Assembly (NCBI GenBank): GCA_045605385.1
Contig: JAZUPW010000012.1
Span: 62,001-126,000 of the forward strand
Origin: SIG607 sp045605385
Lineage (GTDB): Bacteria; Bacillota; Clostridia; Oscillospirales; Acutalibacteraceae
Direction: 5' to 3'
DNA length: 64,000 bases
Each line of letters begins with the position of its first letter. Positions within the stretch are counted from its first letter, which is position 1. The notes under the pieces were generated by a model. The model did no database searches and was not told the DNA's origin. It saw only the letters and a program-made list of their open reading frames with translations. Both the position numbers and the translations under genes were made by a program. Shown in pieces: positions 53,538-63,077 of this stretch.

Positions 53538-56500
53538 ATGGATAATAATATTGAATTTGAATCTATTAAGATCGGTCTTGCGTCTCCTGAACAGATTCGC
53601 AGTTGGTCTTACGGTGAGGTTACAAAACCCGAGACTATTAACTACCGTACTTTAAAACCCGAACAGCACGGTCTTTTCTGTGAACGTATTTTTGGCCCCA
53701 CTAAGGACTGGGAATGTCATTGCGGAAAATATAAACGTATTCGCTATAAGGGTAAGATATGTGAACGTTGCGGTGTTGAAGTTACCCGTGCTAAGGTTCG
53801 CCGTGAACGTATGGGTACGATTGAACTTGCTGCTCCTGTTTCTCATATCTGGTACTTCAAAACAATTCCTTCCCGTATGGGACTTGCTTTGGATATTTCT
53901 CCAAAAGCGCTTGAACAGGTTCTTTATTTCTCGCAGTATATTGTTACCGACCCCGGTAATACACCGCTTGAAAAGAAGCAACTTCTTAATGAAAAACAGT
54001 ACCGTGATATGCGCGAAAAATATGAAGATGATTTTACCGCAGAAATGGGTGCTGAAGCTATTAAGAAGCTTCTTTGTGAAATTGATCTTGAAGAAACTTG
54101 CGCAGAACTCCGTACAGAACTTGAAACTGCAAGCGGTCAGAAACGCGTTCGCGTTTTAAAACGTCTTGAAGTTTTAGAAGCATTCCGTGCTTCGGGAAAC
54201 CGTCCTGAATGGATGATTCTTGACGTTCTTCCTGTAATTCCGCCCGATATCCGTCCTATGGTACAACTTGACGGTGGACGTTTTGCAACAAGCGACCTTA
54301 ATGATCTTTACCGTCGTGTTATTAACCGTAACAACCGTTTAAAGAGACTTCTTGAATTACACGCTCCCGACATTATTGTACGTAATGAAAAGCGTATGCT
54401 TCAGGAAGCGGTTGACGCTCTTATTGATAACGGACGTCGCGGTAAGGCTGTTACAGGTCCTAACAACCGCGCATTAAAATCACTTTCCGATATGCTTAAA
54501 GGTAAGCAAGGACGTTTCCGTCAGAACTTACTTGGTAAGCGTGTTGACTATTCGGGCCGTTCGGTTATCGTTGTAGGTCCTGAACTTAAAATGTATCAGT
54601 GTGGTCTTCCTAAAGAAATGGCTCTTGAACTCTTTAAGCCGTTTGTTATGAAACGTCTTGTTGAAGACAAAAAGGTAACAAACATTAAGGCTGCCCGTAA
54701 GGCTGTTGAACGTGCAAGCGGTGATATTTGGGATGCGCTTGAAATTGTAATTAAAGAACATCCCGTTCTTCTTAACCGCGCTCCTACACTTCACCGTTTG
54801 GGTATTCAGGCATTTGAACCCGTACTTGTTGAAGGTAAAGCGTTAAAACTTCATCCGCTTGTATGTACAGCATATAACGCCGACTTCGACGGTGACCAGA
54901 TGGCTGTTCACGTTCCGCTTTCTGCCGAAGCACAGGCCGAAGCAAGATTCCTTATGTTGGCTGCTAACAACCTGCTTAAACCGTCTGACGGTAAGCCTGT
55001 TGTTGTTCCTACACAGGATATGGTTTTAGGTTCTTACTATCTTACCATTGTTAAATCGGAAGAGAAGGGAACTAACAAGGTATTCCGCAATAAAGAAGAA
55101 GCAATTATGGCCTATTATGACGGACTTGTTGGACTTCATGCTCCTATTCGTGTACGCTTTGAAAAAGACGGCGTATCCCGCCTTGTATGGTGTACTGTAG
55201 GTTTCATTCTCTTTAACGAATCTATTCCTCAGAACTTAGGTTTTGTTGACCGCACTAAAGAAGGCCATGAACTTGATCTTGAATGGACTTTCAAACTTAA
55301 AGATGAAACCAAAAAGTTCATTGAAAGCAACGATGATATTATTCAAAACAAAGTTGGCAAGAAACAGCTTGGTAAAATAATTGATAAATGTATTGCAGTT
55401 ATGGGTACCAGCGAAGCTTCCATTGTTCTTGATAACGTAAAAGCAACCGGCTTTAAGTATTCAACACAGGGTGCAATTACAGTTGCAGTATTCGATGCCG
55501 TTATTCCGCCTTCAAAACGCGAAATTATGTCATCTGCCGAAACCGAAATTGATAAGGTTTATAAGAAATATCGTCGCGGTTTTATGAGCGATGATGAAAG
55601 AAGCCGTCACGTTATTGAAATTTGGAACAAGGCTACAGAAGACGTTGCCGATGCTCTTAAAGATAACCTTGATGAATTCAACCCCATCTTTATGATGGCA
55701 GATTCAGGCGCTCGTGGTTCTATGAGCCAGATCCGTCAGCTTGCAGGTATGCGTGGTCTTATTGCCAATACCGCAGGTAAGGTTATTGAAGTTCCTATTC
55801 GTTCTAACTACCGTGAAGGTCTTAACGTACTTGAATACTTCATTTCTTCGCGTGGTGCGCGTAAAGGTCTTGCCGATACCGCGCTTCGTACTGCTGACTC
55901 AGGTTACCTTACACGTCGTCTTGTTGACGTTGCTCAGGAAGTTATTATCCGCGAGGATGATTGCGGAACCGATGAGGGCCTTGTAATCAGCGAAATTAAA
56001 GACGGTAATCATATTATAGAACCTTTGGCAGAAAGACTTGTAGGACGTTATCTGCTTAATGATTTTGTTGATGAGCAGACTGGAGAAGTTATTGTTCCTG
56101 CTGATAAACTTATGACAAGTGATGATGCAGATAAAATTTGCAAAACAGGTATTACTGAAATTGCAATCCGTTCCATTCTTTCTTGCTGTTCCGATCACGG
56201 TGTATGTAAGAAGTGTTACGGTGCTAACCTTGCAACAGGCAAACCTGTTACAACAGGCGAAGCAATCGGTATTGTTGCTGCTCAGTCTATCGGTGAACCG
56301 GGTACTCAGCTTACAATGAGAACCTTCCATACCGGTGGTATTGCAAGTACCGAAGATATCACACAGGGTCTTCCTCGTGTTGAAGAACTCTTCGAAGCAC
56401 GTCGTCCTAAACATCACGGACTTATTGCTAAAATCAGTGGTCAGGTTAACGTTGTAGATGAAAAGAAGGCTAAGAGTGTTATCATTAAAAATGATGATTC

Positions 56501-57131
56501 CGAAGAAAAGGTTTCAATTCCTTACGGCGTAAACTTGCTTGTTGATGACGGTGATTACGTAACTGCAGGCCAGCTCCTTATTTCAGGTTCTAAATATCCG
56601 CAGGATATTCTTGAATCACAGGGCGCTGAAGCTGTACAGCATTATATTATAGCTGAAATTCAAAACGCTTACCGTACACAGGGTGTTGATATCAACGATA
56701 AGCATATTGAAGTTATTGTTCGCCAGATGATGCATAAACAGGTTATTACTGATCCCGGTTCTACAGACCTTATACAGAACGTTCGTTATGATATTGAAGA
56801 TGTAAGGGCTGCCAATGCCGCAATTCAGGCAAGACTTGATGCAGGGGAAACAGGTATCTGCAAAGCTACCTATCAGCCCACATTACTTGGTATTACCAAA
56901 GCATCTCTTGCTACTGAATCCTTCTTGTCGGCTGCTTCCTTCCAGGAAACAACAAGAGTTCTTACTGAAGCTGCTATTAAGGGTAAAGTTGACCCGTTAT
57001 TCGGTATGAAAGAAAATGTTATTATCGGTAAACTTATTCCTGCAGGTACAGGTATGAAATCTGCCGAAATTAACCCTGTAGAAGATGCATTTGAAGAGTT
57101 TGAAACTCCCGAATTTGCAGAATCGGTATAA
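53538..57131 (+). CDS. rpoC: DNA-directed RNA polymerase subunit beta'
   Basis: 1197 residues, the usual Firmicutes size. N-terminal zinc site CHCG...CERCG, catalytic NADFDGDQMAVH with its three aspartates, the bridge-helix/trigger-loop region SIGEPGTQLTMRTFHTGG, and the second zinc site CCSDHGVCKKCYG. It starts 14 bases after rpoB with CGGAGG. No terminator is visible before the promoter of rpsL. Confidence 0.98.
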   Translation: MDNNIEFESIKIGLASPEQIRSWSYGEVTKPETINYRTLKPEQHGLFCERIFGPTKDWECHCGKYKRIRYKGKICERCGVEVTRAKVRRERMGTIELAAPVSHIWYFKTIPSRMGLALDISPKALEQVLYFSQYIVTDPGNTPLEKKQLLNEKQYRDMREKYEDDFTAEMGAEAIKKLLCEIDLEETCAELRTELETASGQKRVRVLKRLEVLEAFRASGNRPEWMILDVLPVIPPDIRPMVQLDGGRFATSDLNDLYRRVINRNNRLKRLLELHAPDIIVRNEKRMLQEAVDALIDNGRRGKAVTGPNNRALKSLSDMLKGKQGRFRQNLLGKRVDYSGRSVIVVGPELKMYQCGLPKEMALELFKPFVMKRLVEDKKVTNIKAARKAVERASGDIWDALEIVIKEHPVLLNRAPTLHRLGIQAFEPVLVEGKALKLHPLVCTAYNADFDGDQMAVHVPLSAEAQAEARFLMLAANNLLKPSDGKPVVVPTQDMVLGSYYLTIVKSEEKGTNKVFRNKEEAIMAYYDGLVGLHAPIRVRFEKDGVSRLVWCTVGFILFNESIPQNLGFVDRTKEGHELDLEWTFKLKDETKKFIESNDDIIQNKVGKKQLGKIIDKCIAVMGTSEASIVLDNVKATGFKYSTQGAITVAVFDAVIPPSKREIMSSAETEIDKVYKKYRRGFMSDDERSRHVIEIWNKATEDVADALKDNLDEFNPIFMMADSGARGSMSQIRQLAGMRGLIANTAGKVIEVPIRSNYREGLNVLEYFISSRGARKGLADTALRTADSGYLTRRLVDVAQEVIIREDDCGTDEGLVISEIKDGNHIIEPLAERLVGRYLLNDFVDEQTGEVIVPADKLMTSDDADKICKTGITEIAIRSILSCCSDHGVCKKCYGANLATGKPVTTGEAIGIVAAQSIGEPGTQLTMRTFHTGGIASTEDITQGLPRVEELFEARRPKHHGLIAKISGQVNVVDEKKAKSVIIKNDDSEEKVSIPYGVNLLVDDGDYVTAGQLLISGSKYPQDILESQGAEAVQHYIIAEIQNAYRTQGVDINDKHIEVIVRQMMHKQVITDPGSTDLIQNVRYDIEDVRAANAAIQARLDAGETGICKATYQPTLLGITKASLATESFLSAASFQETTRVLTEAAIKGKVDPLFGMKENVIIGKLIPAGTGMKSAEINPVEDAFEEFETPEFAESV

Positions 57132-57168
57132 TATTCCTTAAAAATCCTAAAATATTTTTGTCAATCTA

Positions 57169-57197
57169 TTGACAAATTAGTGTTTTGGTGATACAAT
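57169..57197 (+). promoter_or_regulatory. Sigma-A promoter of rpsL
   Basis: TTGACA (57169-57174), 17-base spacer, TACAAT (57192-57197), in the 168-base gap between rpoC and rpsL. Confidence 0.85.
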
Positions 57198-57207
57198 TTG
57201 ATAGAAT

Positions 57208-57270
57208 GTGATACTTATGGTTATCACGTTATTATAGATATAACGCAGGCAGAAGAAATTCTGTCTGCGT
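57208..57270 (+). promoter_or_regulatory. Two-hairpin leader of rpsL
   Basis: GTGATA/TATCAC (57208-57227) is followed by a 12-base-pair stem, ACGCAGGCAGAA with TTCTGTCTGCGT, capped by a GAAA tetraloop (57243-57270). It lies just after the promoter and 29 bases before the start codon, with no T-run, so it is not a terminator. It could be a ribosomal-protein binding site or an mRNA-stability element. Confidence 0.5.
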
Positions 57271-57299
57271 CATATACATTTTTAATTAGGAGGTGTGTT

Positions 57300-57719
57300 A
57301 TGCCTACATTTAACCAGTTGGTGCGAAACGGACGTGAAACTGTAGAGAAAAAGGCGAAGGCTCCTGCGCTTTTAAAGGGTTACAACTCTATGAAACGCAA
57401 ACAGACCGACAACGATTCTCCACAGAAGAGAGGCGTCTGCACTGCAGTTAAGACGGCTACTCCGAAAAAGCCGAACTCTGCGCTTCGTAAAATTGCCAGA
57501 GTACGTCTTTCTAACGGTATCGAAGTTTCCGCTTATATTCCGGGTATTGGTCACAATCTTCAGGAACATAGCGTTGTTTTGATCCGTGGCGGCCGTGTTA
57601 AAGACCTTCCTGGTGTGCGTTACCATATTATTCGTGGTACACTCGACGCCCAGGGTGTTGCTAATAGAATGCAGTCCCGTTCTAAGTACGGTGCTAAGCG
57701 TCCTAAGAGCAGCAAGTAA
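57300..57719 (+). CDS. rpsL: 30S ribosomal protein S12
   Basis: 139 residues. MPTFNQLVRNGR start, then TPKKPNSALRK (the lysine changed in common streptomycin-resistant mutants is wild-type here) and GGRVKDLPGVRYH. TAGGAGGT precedes the ATG at 57300; the in-frame extension back to 57198 is the hairpin leader and is not coding. S12 sits in the decoding centre of the 30S subunit. Confidence 0.98.
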   Translation: MPTFNQLVRNGRETVEKKAKAPALLKGYNSMKRKQTDNDSPQKRGVCTAVKTATPKKPNSALRKIARVRLSNGIEVSAYIPGIGHNLQEHSVVLIRGGRVKDLPGVRYHIIRGTLDAQGVANRMQSRSKYGAKRPKSSK

Positions 57720-57746
57720 TTGAAGACGAATCTCTGCTGCATAGTA

Positions 57747-57779
57747 CAAGCAGCGGTGTATATATATACGCCTTGCTTG
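57747..57779 (+). promoter_or_regulatory. Hairpin between rpsL and rpsG
   Basis: CAAGCA-GC-GGTGTATA pairs with TATACGCC-T-TGCTTG: a long stem with a small internal loop, 65 bases before the rpsG start. In E. coli the S12-S7 gap is the site of S7 feedback control; whether this structure does the same is inference. Confidence 0.5.
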
Positions 57780-57843
57780 GTGCTAACGGGAAATTTGTCA
57801 CTCGAGTACCTGTGATATCATTATTATGAAGGAGGGAAGTAAA

Positions 57844-58314
57844 GTGCCAAGAAGAGGAATTATTGCTAAGCGCGATGTATTACCGGATCCGGTATACAAT
57901 TCCAAGGTTGTTACACGTCTTATCAACAACATTATGCTTGACGGTAAGAAGGGTGTAGCCCAGAAGATTGTTTATGGTGCTTTCGATATTATCACTGAAA
58001 AAACAGGAAAAGAAGCCTTAGAAGTATTCGATGCTGCTATGGAAAACATTATGCCTCAGCTCGAAGTTAAGGCTGTTCGTAAGGGCGGTGCCACCTATCA
58101 GGTGCCTTTTGAAGTTCGCCCCGAAAGAAAGCAGACTTTAGGTTTGCGTTGGCTGACTAACTACAGCCGTTTACGTTCTGAAAGAACAATGAAAGAGCGT
58201 CTTGCTGCTGAAATCCTTGATGCCGTTAACGGTGTTGGCGGTGCAGCTAAGAAGCGCGAAGATACGCACAAAATGGCAGAAGCAAACAGAGCTTTTGCAC
58301 ATTACAGATGGTAG
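57844..58314 (+). CDS. rpsG: 30S ribosomal protein S7
   Basis: 156 residues, the normal length. VPRRGIIAKRDVLPDPVYNSKVV at the N-terminus, GGATYQVPFEV in the middle and NRAFAHYRW at the end. The start is GTG at 57844, placed after AAGGAGGG. S7 nucleates assembly of the 30S head and binds the 3' domain of 16S rRNA. Confidence 0.98.
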   Translation: MPRRGIIAKRDVLPDPVYNSKVVTRLINNIMLDGKKGVAQKIVYGAFDIITEKTGKEALEVFDAAMENIMPQLEVKAVRKGGATYQVPFEVRPERKQTLGLRWLTNYSRLRSERTMKERLAAEILDAVNGVGGAAKKREDTHKMAEANRAFAHYRW

Positions 58315-58367
58315 TTATAAACTGCTGATATTTTTTGCAGTCTTAATTAGACTACAGGAGGTTATTT

Positions 58368-60449
58368 ATGGCAAGAAAAGTTTCTCTTGAAATGACCAGA
58401 AATATTGGTATTATGGCTCACATCGATGCTGGTAAGACCACCACAACCGAACGTATTCTTTTCTACACAGGTAAGAATCACAAAATGGGTGAAACCCATG
58501 ACGGTGGCGCTACCATGGACTGGATGGAACAAGAACAGGAAAGAGGTATTACAATTACTTCTGCTGCTACTACTTGCTTCTGGAAAGACCATCGTATCAA
58601 TATTATCGACACCCCTGGTCACGTTGACTTTACTGTTGAAGTTCAGCGTTCTTTGCGTGTACTTGACGGTTCTGTTACCGTAATGTGTGCAAAGGGTGGT
58701 GTTGAACCTCAGTCTGAAACAGTATGGCGTCAGGCTGATGAATATAAAGTACCCCGTATGATCTATGTTAATAAGATGGACATTATGGGTGCTGACTTCT
58801 ACCATGTTTTAGATATGGTTAAGGATCGTTTGCAGTGTAATGCCGTTCCGATCCAGTTACCTATCGGTGTAGAAGATACTTTCCGCGGTATTGTTGACCT
58901 TGTTAATAATTGCGCAGAAATTTATTATGATGATATGGGTAAGGACGTTCGTATTGAAGAAATTCCGGACGATATGAAGGAACTTGCTGAAAAGTATCGT
59001 ACAGCTCTTATTGAGTCTGTTGTTGAACAGGACGATGAGCTTATGGAAAAATACTTTGAAGGCATAGAACCTACAGTTGAGCAGATTAAGAAGATTATCC
59101 GTAAAGCTACCATTGATAACAAAATGGTTCCCGTATGCTGTGGTACTTCTTACCGCAATAAGGGTGTTCAGCCTTTGCTTGATGCCATTATTGATTATAT
59201 GCCCGCACCTACCGATATTGAAGCTATTAAGGGTGTTAACCCTGACACAGATGAAGATGAAGTTCGTCACTCTTCCGATACCGAGCCTTTTGCAGCTCTT
59301 GCTTTCAAGGTTGCAACTGACCCGTATGTTGGTAAGATTTGTTACTTCCGTGTTTATTCGGGCTCTGTTGATTCGGGCGCTACCGTTTACAACTCTGTTA
59401 AGGATAACAAGGAAAGAATGGGACGTATTCTTCAGATGCATGCTAATCACAGAGAAGACCTTGAAACCTGCTACGCAGGTGATATAGCTGCTGCTGTTGG
59501 TCTTAAGAACACCACAACAGGTGATACTCTTTGTGATGAAAAGCATCCTGTAATTCTTGAATCAATGAACTTCCCGGATCCCGTTATCCGTGTTGCCGTT
59601 GAACCTAAGACCAAAGCTGGTCAGGAAAAAATGGGTATTGCTCTTGCAAAACTCGCTGAAGAAGATCCTACATTTAAGTGCTATACCGATGAAGAAACAG
59701 GCCAGACAATTATTGCCGGTATGGGTGAATTACACCTTGAAATTATTGTTGACCGACTTCTTCGCGAATTTAAGGTTGAAGCAAACGTAGGCGCTCCTCA
59801 GGTTGCTTATAAAGAAACAATCCGTCAGAGAGTTGATCACGAAACCAAGTACAAACGTCAGTCTGGTGGTTCAGGTCAGTACGGTCACGTTAAGATCATT
59901 CTTGAACCTAACGAATCCGGTAAGGGTTATGAATTCATTAACTCTGTAACCGGTGGTGCTATTCCTAAGGAATACATTCCTGCTGTTGATACAGGTATCC
60001 GTGGCGCACTCAATTCGGGTGTTCTTGCAGGTTATCCTGTTGTTGATACTAAGGTTACACTTTATGATGGTTCATATCATGAAGTTGACTCTTCTGAAAT
60101 GGCATTCAAGATTGCAGGTTCTATGGCTTTCAAAGAAGCTTGTCGCTTGGCAGATCCTGTTTTGCTTGAACCTATTATGAAGGTTGCTGTTAATGTTCCT
60201 GAAGATTACTTCGGCGCTGTACAGGGTGACCTTATCGGACGCCGCGGTGAAATCCTTGGCTTCGAAGACAGAGGCGGTATCAAGCAGATTAACGCTCACG
60301 TTCCGCTCGCAGATATGTTTGGTTACGCTACCGACCTTCGTTCCAGAACACAGGGACGCGGTCAGTATGTAATGGAACCCGACGGCTACAAGGCTGTTCC
60401 TAAGAGCGTTGCTGAGAAGATTATTTCTTCTCGCGCTAAGAAAGATTAA
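58368..60449 (+). CDS. fusA: Elongation factor G
   Basis: 693 residues, full length. GTPase motifs AHIDAGKTTTTERILFYTG, DTPGHVDF and NKMD, then domain IV with QSGGSGQYGHV. It drives GTP-dependent translocation on the ribosome. ACAGGAGGT precedes the ATG. It is the third gene of the str-type operon and shows optimised codon use. Confidence 0.98.
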   Translation: MARKVSLEMTRNIGIMAHIDAGKTTTTERILFYTGKNHKMGETHDGGATMDWMEQEQERGITITSAATTCFWKDHRINIIDTPGHVDFTVEVQRSLRVLDGSVTVMCAKGGVEPQSETVWRQADEYKVPRMIYVNKMDIMGADFYHVLDMVKDRLQCNAVPIQLPIGVEDTFRGIVDLVNNCAEIYYDDMGKDVRIEEIPDDMKELAEKYRTALIESVVEQDDELMEKYFEGIEPTVEQIKKIIRKATIDNKMVPVCCGTSYRNKGVQPLLDAIIDYMPAPTDIEAIKGVNPDTDEDEVRHSSDTEPFAALAFKVATDPYVGKICYFRVYSGSVDSGATVYNSVKDNKERMGRILQMHANHREDLETCYAGDIAAAVGLKNTTTGDTLCDEKHPVILESMNFPDPVIRVAVEPKTKAGQEKMGIALAKLAEEDPTFKCYTDEETGQTIIAGMGELHLEIIVDRLLREFKVEANVGAPQVAYKETIRQRVDHETKYKRQSGGSGQYGHVKIILEPNESGKGYEFINSVTGGAIPKEYIPAVDTGIRGALNSGVLAGYPVVDTKVTLYDGSYHEVDSSEMAFKIAGSMAFKEACRLADPVLLEPIMKVAVNVPEDYFGAVQGDLIGRRGEILGFEDRGGIKQINAHVPLADMFGYATDLRSRTQGRGQYVMEPDGYKAVPKSVAEKIISSRAKKD

Positions 60450-60549
60450 TTTATTAAAATTTAATTAAATTATATCTTGAAATTTTGTTAAAAATTTGTT
60501 AAACTATAGTTAGCATTAACTATTAATTTAAATTTAGGAGGAAACTCAA

Positions 60550-61752
60550 ATGGCAAAAGCTCATTTTGAACGAACAAAACCGCATGTAAACATCGGTACT
60601 ATCGGTCACGTTGACCATGGTAAGACAACTCTTACCGCTGCAATCACAAAGTATCTTTCTCTTAAGGGTCAGGCTTCTTTCGAAGATTATTCTAACATCG
60701 ATAAAGCTCCTGAAGAAAGAGAACGTGGTATTACAATTAATACTGCTCACGTTGAGTATGAAACTGACGCTCGTCACTATGCTCACGTTGACTGCCCGGG
60801 CCACGCTGACTATGTTAAGAACATGATCACTGGTGCTGCTCAGATGGACGGTGCTATCCTTGTTATCGCTGCTACTGACGGTCCTATGGCTCAGACTAAA
60901 GAACACCTTCTCCTTGCTCGTCAGGTTGGCGTTCCTTACATCGTAGTTTTCATGAACAAGACAGACTTAGTAGACGACGAAGAACTTCTCGAACTCGTTG
61001 AAATGGAAATCCGTGAAACTCTTGACAAGTATGAATTCCCCGGCGATGATACACCTATCATCAAGGGTTCTGCTTTCAAGGCTCTCGACAGCGCTTCTAC
61101 AGATCCTGCTGATCCTGTATATGCTCCTATTAAGGAACTTATGGATGCAGTTGATTCTTACATTCCTACTCCTGAACGTAAGGCTGACCTTCCTTTCATC
61201 ATGCCTATCGAAGACGTTATGACTATTTCCGGTCGTGGTACTGTTGTTACAGGCCGTGTTGAACGTGGTCAGTTAAACGCTGGTGATGAAGTTGAAATCA
61301 TCGGTCTTACCGAAGAAAGAAAGAAAACAGTTGTTACTTCTATGGAAATGTTCCGTAAGACTCTTGACTACTGTGAAGCTGGTGATAACGTTGGTGCTCT
61401 TCTCCGTGGCGTAGGCCGTGAAGAAGTTGAACGTGGTCAGGTTCTTTGCAAACCCGGCTCTATCAACCCCCACACCAAATTCCATGGTCAGGTTTACGTT
61501 CTTACCAAAGAAGAAGGCGGCCGTCATACTCCTTTCTTCAACAACTATCGTCCTCAGTTCTATTTCAGAACAACTGACGTTACCGGTGTAGTATCTCTTC
61601 CTGCAGGCACAGAAATGTGTATGCCTGGCGATAACATTGAAATGCATGTTGAACTTATCACTCCTATCGCTATTGAAGAAGGTTTACGCTTCGCTATCCG
61701 TGAAGGTGGCCGTACCGTTGGTTCTGGCGTAGTTACCGCTATTAACGGTTAA
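60550..61752 (+). CDS. tuf: Elongation factor Tu
   Basis: 400 residues. GTPase motifs GHVDHGKTTL, DCPGHADYVKNM and NKTD, with domains II and III complete to VGSGVVTAING. It delivers aminoacyl-tRNA to the ribosome. Strong codon bias, TTAGGAGGA before the ATG, and its own terminator. A weak promoter (TTGAAA near 60477) may lie in the 100-base gap after fusA, but I would not rely on it. Confidence 0.98.
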   Translation: MAKAHFERTKPHVNIGTIGHVDHGKTTLTAAITKYLSLKGQASFEDYSNIDKAPEERERGITINTAHVEYETDARHYAHVDCPGHADYVKNMITGAAQMDGAILVIAATDGPMAQTKEHLLLARQVGVPYIVVFMNKTDLVDDEELLELVEMEIRETLDKYEFPGDDTPIIKGSAFKALDSASTDPADPVYAPIKELMDAVDSYIPTPERKADLPFIMPIEDVMTISGRGTVVTGRVERGQLNAGDEVEIIGLTEERKKTVVTSMEMFRKTLDYCEAGDNVGALLRGVGREEVERGQVLCKPGSINPHTKFHGQVYVLTKEEGGRHTPFFNNYRPQFYFRTTDVTGVVSLPAGTEMCMPGDNIEMHVELITPIAIEEGLRFAIREGGRTVGSGVVTAING

Positions 61753-61768
61753 TTTCAACCTAACTTTT

Positions 61769-61801
61769 AAAAACAGACAGGTTCGCCTGTCTGTTTTTTT
61801 A
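61769..61801 (+). terminator. tuf terminator
   Basis: AAAAACAGACAGG pairs with CCTGTCTGTTTTT around a TTCG tetraloop, followed by Ts. Confidence 0.95.
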
Positions 61802-61886
61802 TTGTTATATCGTTAAAAAATAAACAAAGTTTTATGGAAAAATCTAAAATTAGGCGAAAATATTGTTAATTTTCTCACAAATTTAC

Positions 61887-61915
61887 TTGACAAACCAAAA
61901 TTTATGTGCTAAAAT
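61887..61915 (+). promoter_or_regulatory. Sigma-A promoter of serCA
   Basis: TTGACA (61887-61892), 17-base spacer, extended -10 TGCTAAAAT (hexamer 61910-61915). The AT-rich leader of about 75 bases contains AATAATATTA/TAATATTATT, a weak hairpin. Confidence 0.85.
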
Positions 61916-61994
61916 CATTTCATACTTTCAATAATATTACTAAATTTAATATTATTGCATAAATATTATATATAATTTTTTTGGAGGAATTATT

Positions 61995-63077
61995 ATGGCA
62001 AGAGTATACAATTTTAGTGCAGGTCCTTCTATGTTACCTGAAGAAGTTTTAAAAACTGCTGCAGCAGAAATGCTTGAATATGGAGCAACAGGTCAATCAG
62101 TTATGGAAATGTCCCACCGTTCCAAGGAATACCAGGCAATCTTTGATGAAACAGAAGCTAACCTTCGCGAAGTTATGAATATTCCCGATAATTATAAGGT
62201 TCTTTTTTTACAGGGTGGTGCTTCCACACAGTTTGCAATGGTACCGTTTAACCTTATGAATAAGAATAATAAGGCCGATTACATTATTACAGGTCAGTGG
62301 GCCAAAAAGGCTTACAAAGAGGCTGCGCGTTATGGTAATGCCCGCGCAATTGCTTCAAGCGAAGATAAGGTTTTCTCTTATATTCCTAAAATCACTAAAG
62401 ATATGATTGACCCCGAGGCTGACTACGTACATATTTGTATGAATAATACCATTTACGGTACAAAGTGGCACAACTTGCCCGATACAGGCGACGTTCCGCT
62501 TGTTGCAGATATTTCAAGTTGCATTCTTTCTGAACCTATTGATGTAACAAAATTCGGCGTTTTATATGCCGGCGCGCAGAAAAACGTTGCACCTGCAGGT
62601 CTTACTATTGTAATTATCCGCGAGGACCTTATTGGTAACGCTATGGATATTACTCCTACAATGCTTAACTATCAGACTCACGCTGATAACGGTTCTATGT
62701 TTAATACACCTCCTTGTTATACCATTTATATTGCTGGTCTTGTATTTAAGTGGATTAAAGAAATGGGCGGACTTGAAGCAGTTAAGGCTGTTAACGTTAA
62801 AAAAGCAGAACTTCTTTATAATTTCCTTGATAACAGCAAGTTATTTAAAGGCACCGTTGTTGCTGAAGACCGTTCTCTTATGAACGTACCGTTTGTAACA
62901 GGAAACGATGAACTTGACGCTAAGTTTGTTGCCGCCGCTAAAGCAGCAGGTTTTGTAAATATTAAAGGTCACCGTTCAGTAGGCGGTATGCGCGCTTCTA
63001 TTTACAACGCTATGCCTTTATGCGGTGTTGAAAAACTTGTTGAATTTATGAAGAAGTTCGAAGAGGAGAATGCGTAA
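61995..63077 (+). CDS. serC: Phosphoserine aminotransferase
   Basis: 360 residues. FSAGPSMLPEEVL at the N-terminus, FLQGGASTQFAMVPFNL for cofactor phosphate binding, the PLP lysine in YAGAQKNVAPAGLTIVI, and GHRSVGGMRASIYNAMP near the end. It converts 3-phosphohydroxypyruvate to phosphoserine in serine synthesis (and 3-hydroxy-2-oxo-4-phosphonooxybutanoate in vitamin B6 synthesis in some bacteria). Its stop overlaps the serA start, consistent with the two consecutive pathway steps being translated together. Confidence 0.96.
   Translation: MARVYNFSAGPSMLPEEVLKTAAAEMLEYGATGQSVMEMSHRSKEYQAIFDETEANLREVMNIPDNYKVLFLQGGASTQFAMVPFNLMNKNNKADYIITGQWAKKAYKEAARYGNARAIASSEDKVFSYIPKITKDMIDPEADYVHICMNNTIYGTKWHNLPDTGDVPLVADISSCILSEPIDVTKFGVLYAGAQKNVAPAGLTIVIIREDLIGNAMDITPTMLNYQTHADNGSMFNTPPCYTIYIAGLVFKWIKEMGGLEAVKAVNVKKAELLYNFLDNSKLFKGTVVAEDRSLMNVPFVTGNDELDAKFVAAAKAAGFVNIKGHRSVGGMRASIYNAMPLCGVEKLVEFMKKFEEENA

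Noticed and set aside
57198..57299. N-terminal extension of S12
   Set aside because: It would begin at a TTG right after the promoter, has no ribosome-binding site, and runs through a strong hairpin; MPTFNQ at 57300 with AGGAGGT is the standard start.
58857..59546. 229-codon leftward open frame
   Set aside because: It lies wholly opposite fusA, has the composition of an antisense shadow (runs of N, I, V) and no ribosome-binding site.
60477..60510. Strong tuf promoter
   Set aside because: Candidate -35 and -10 boxes (TTGAAA, TTGTTA, TATAGT) do not give 16-18 base spacing with good hexamers on both sides; only a weak match exists.
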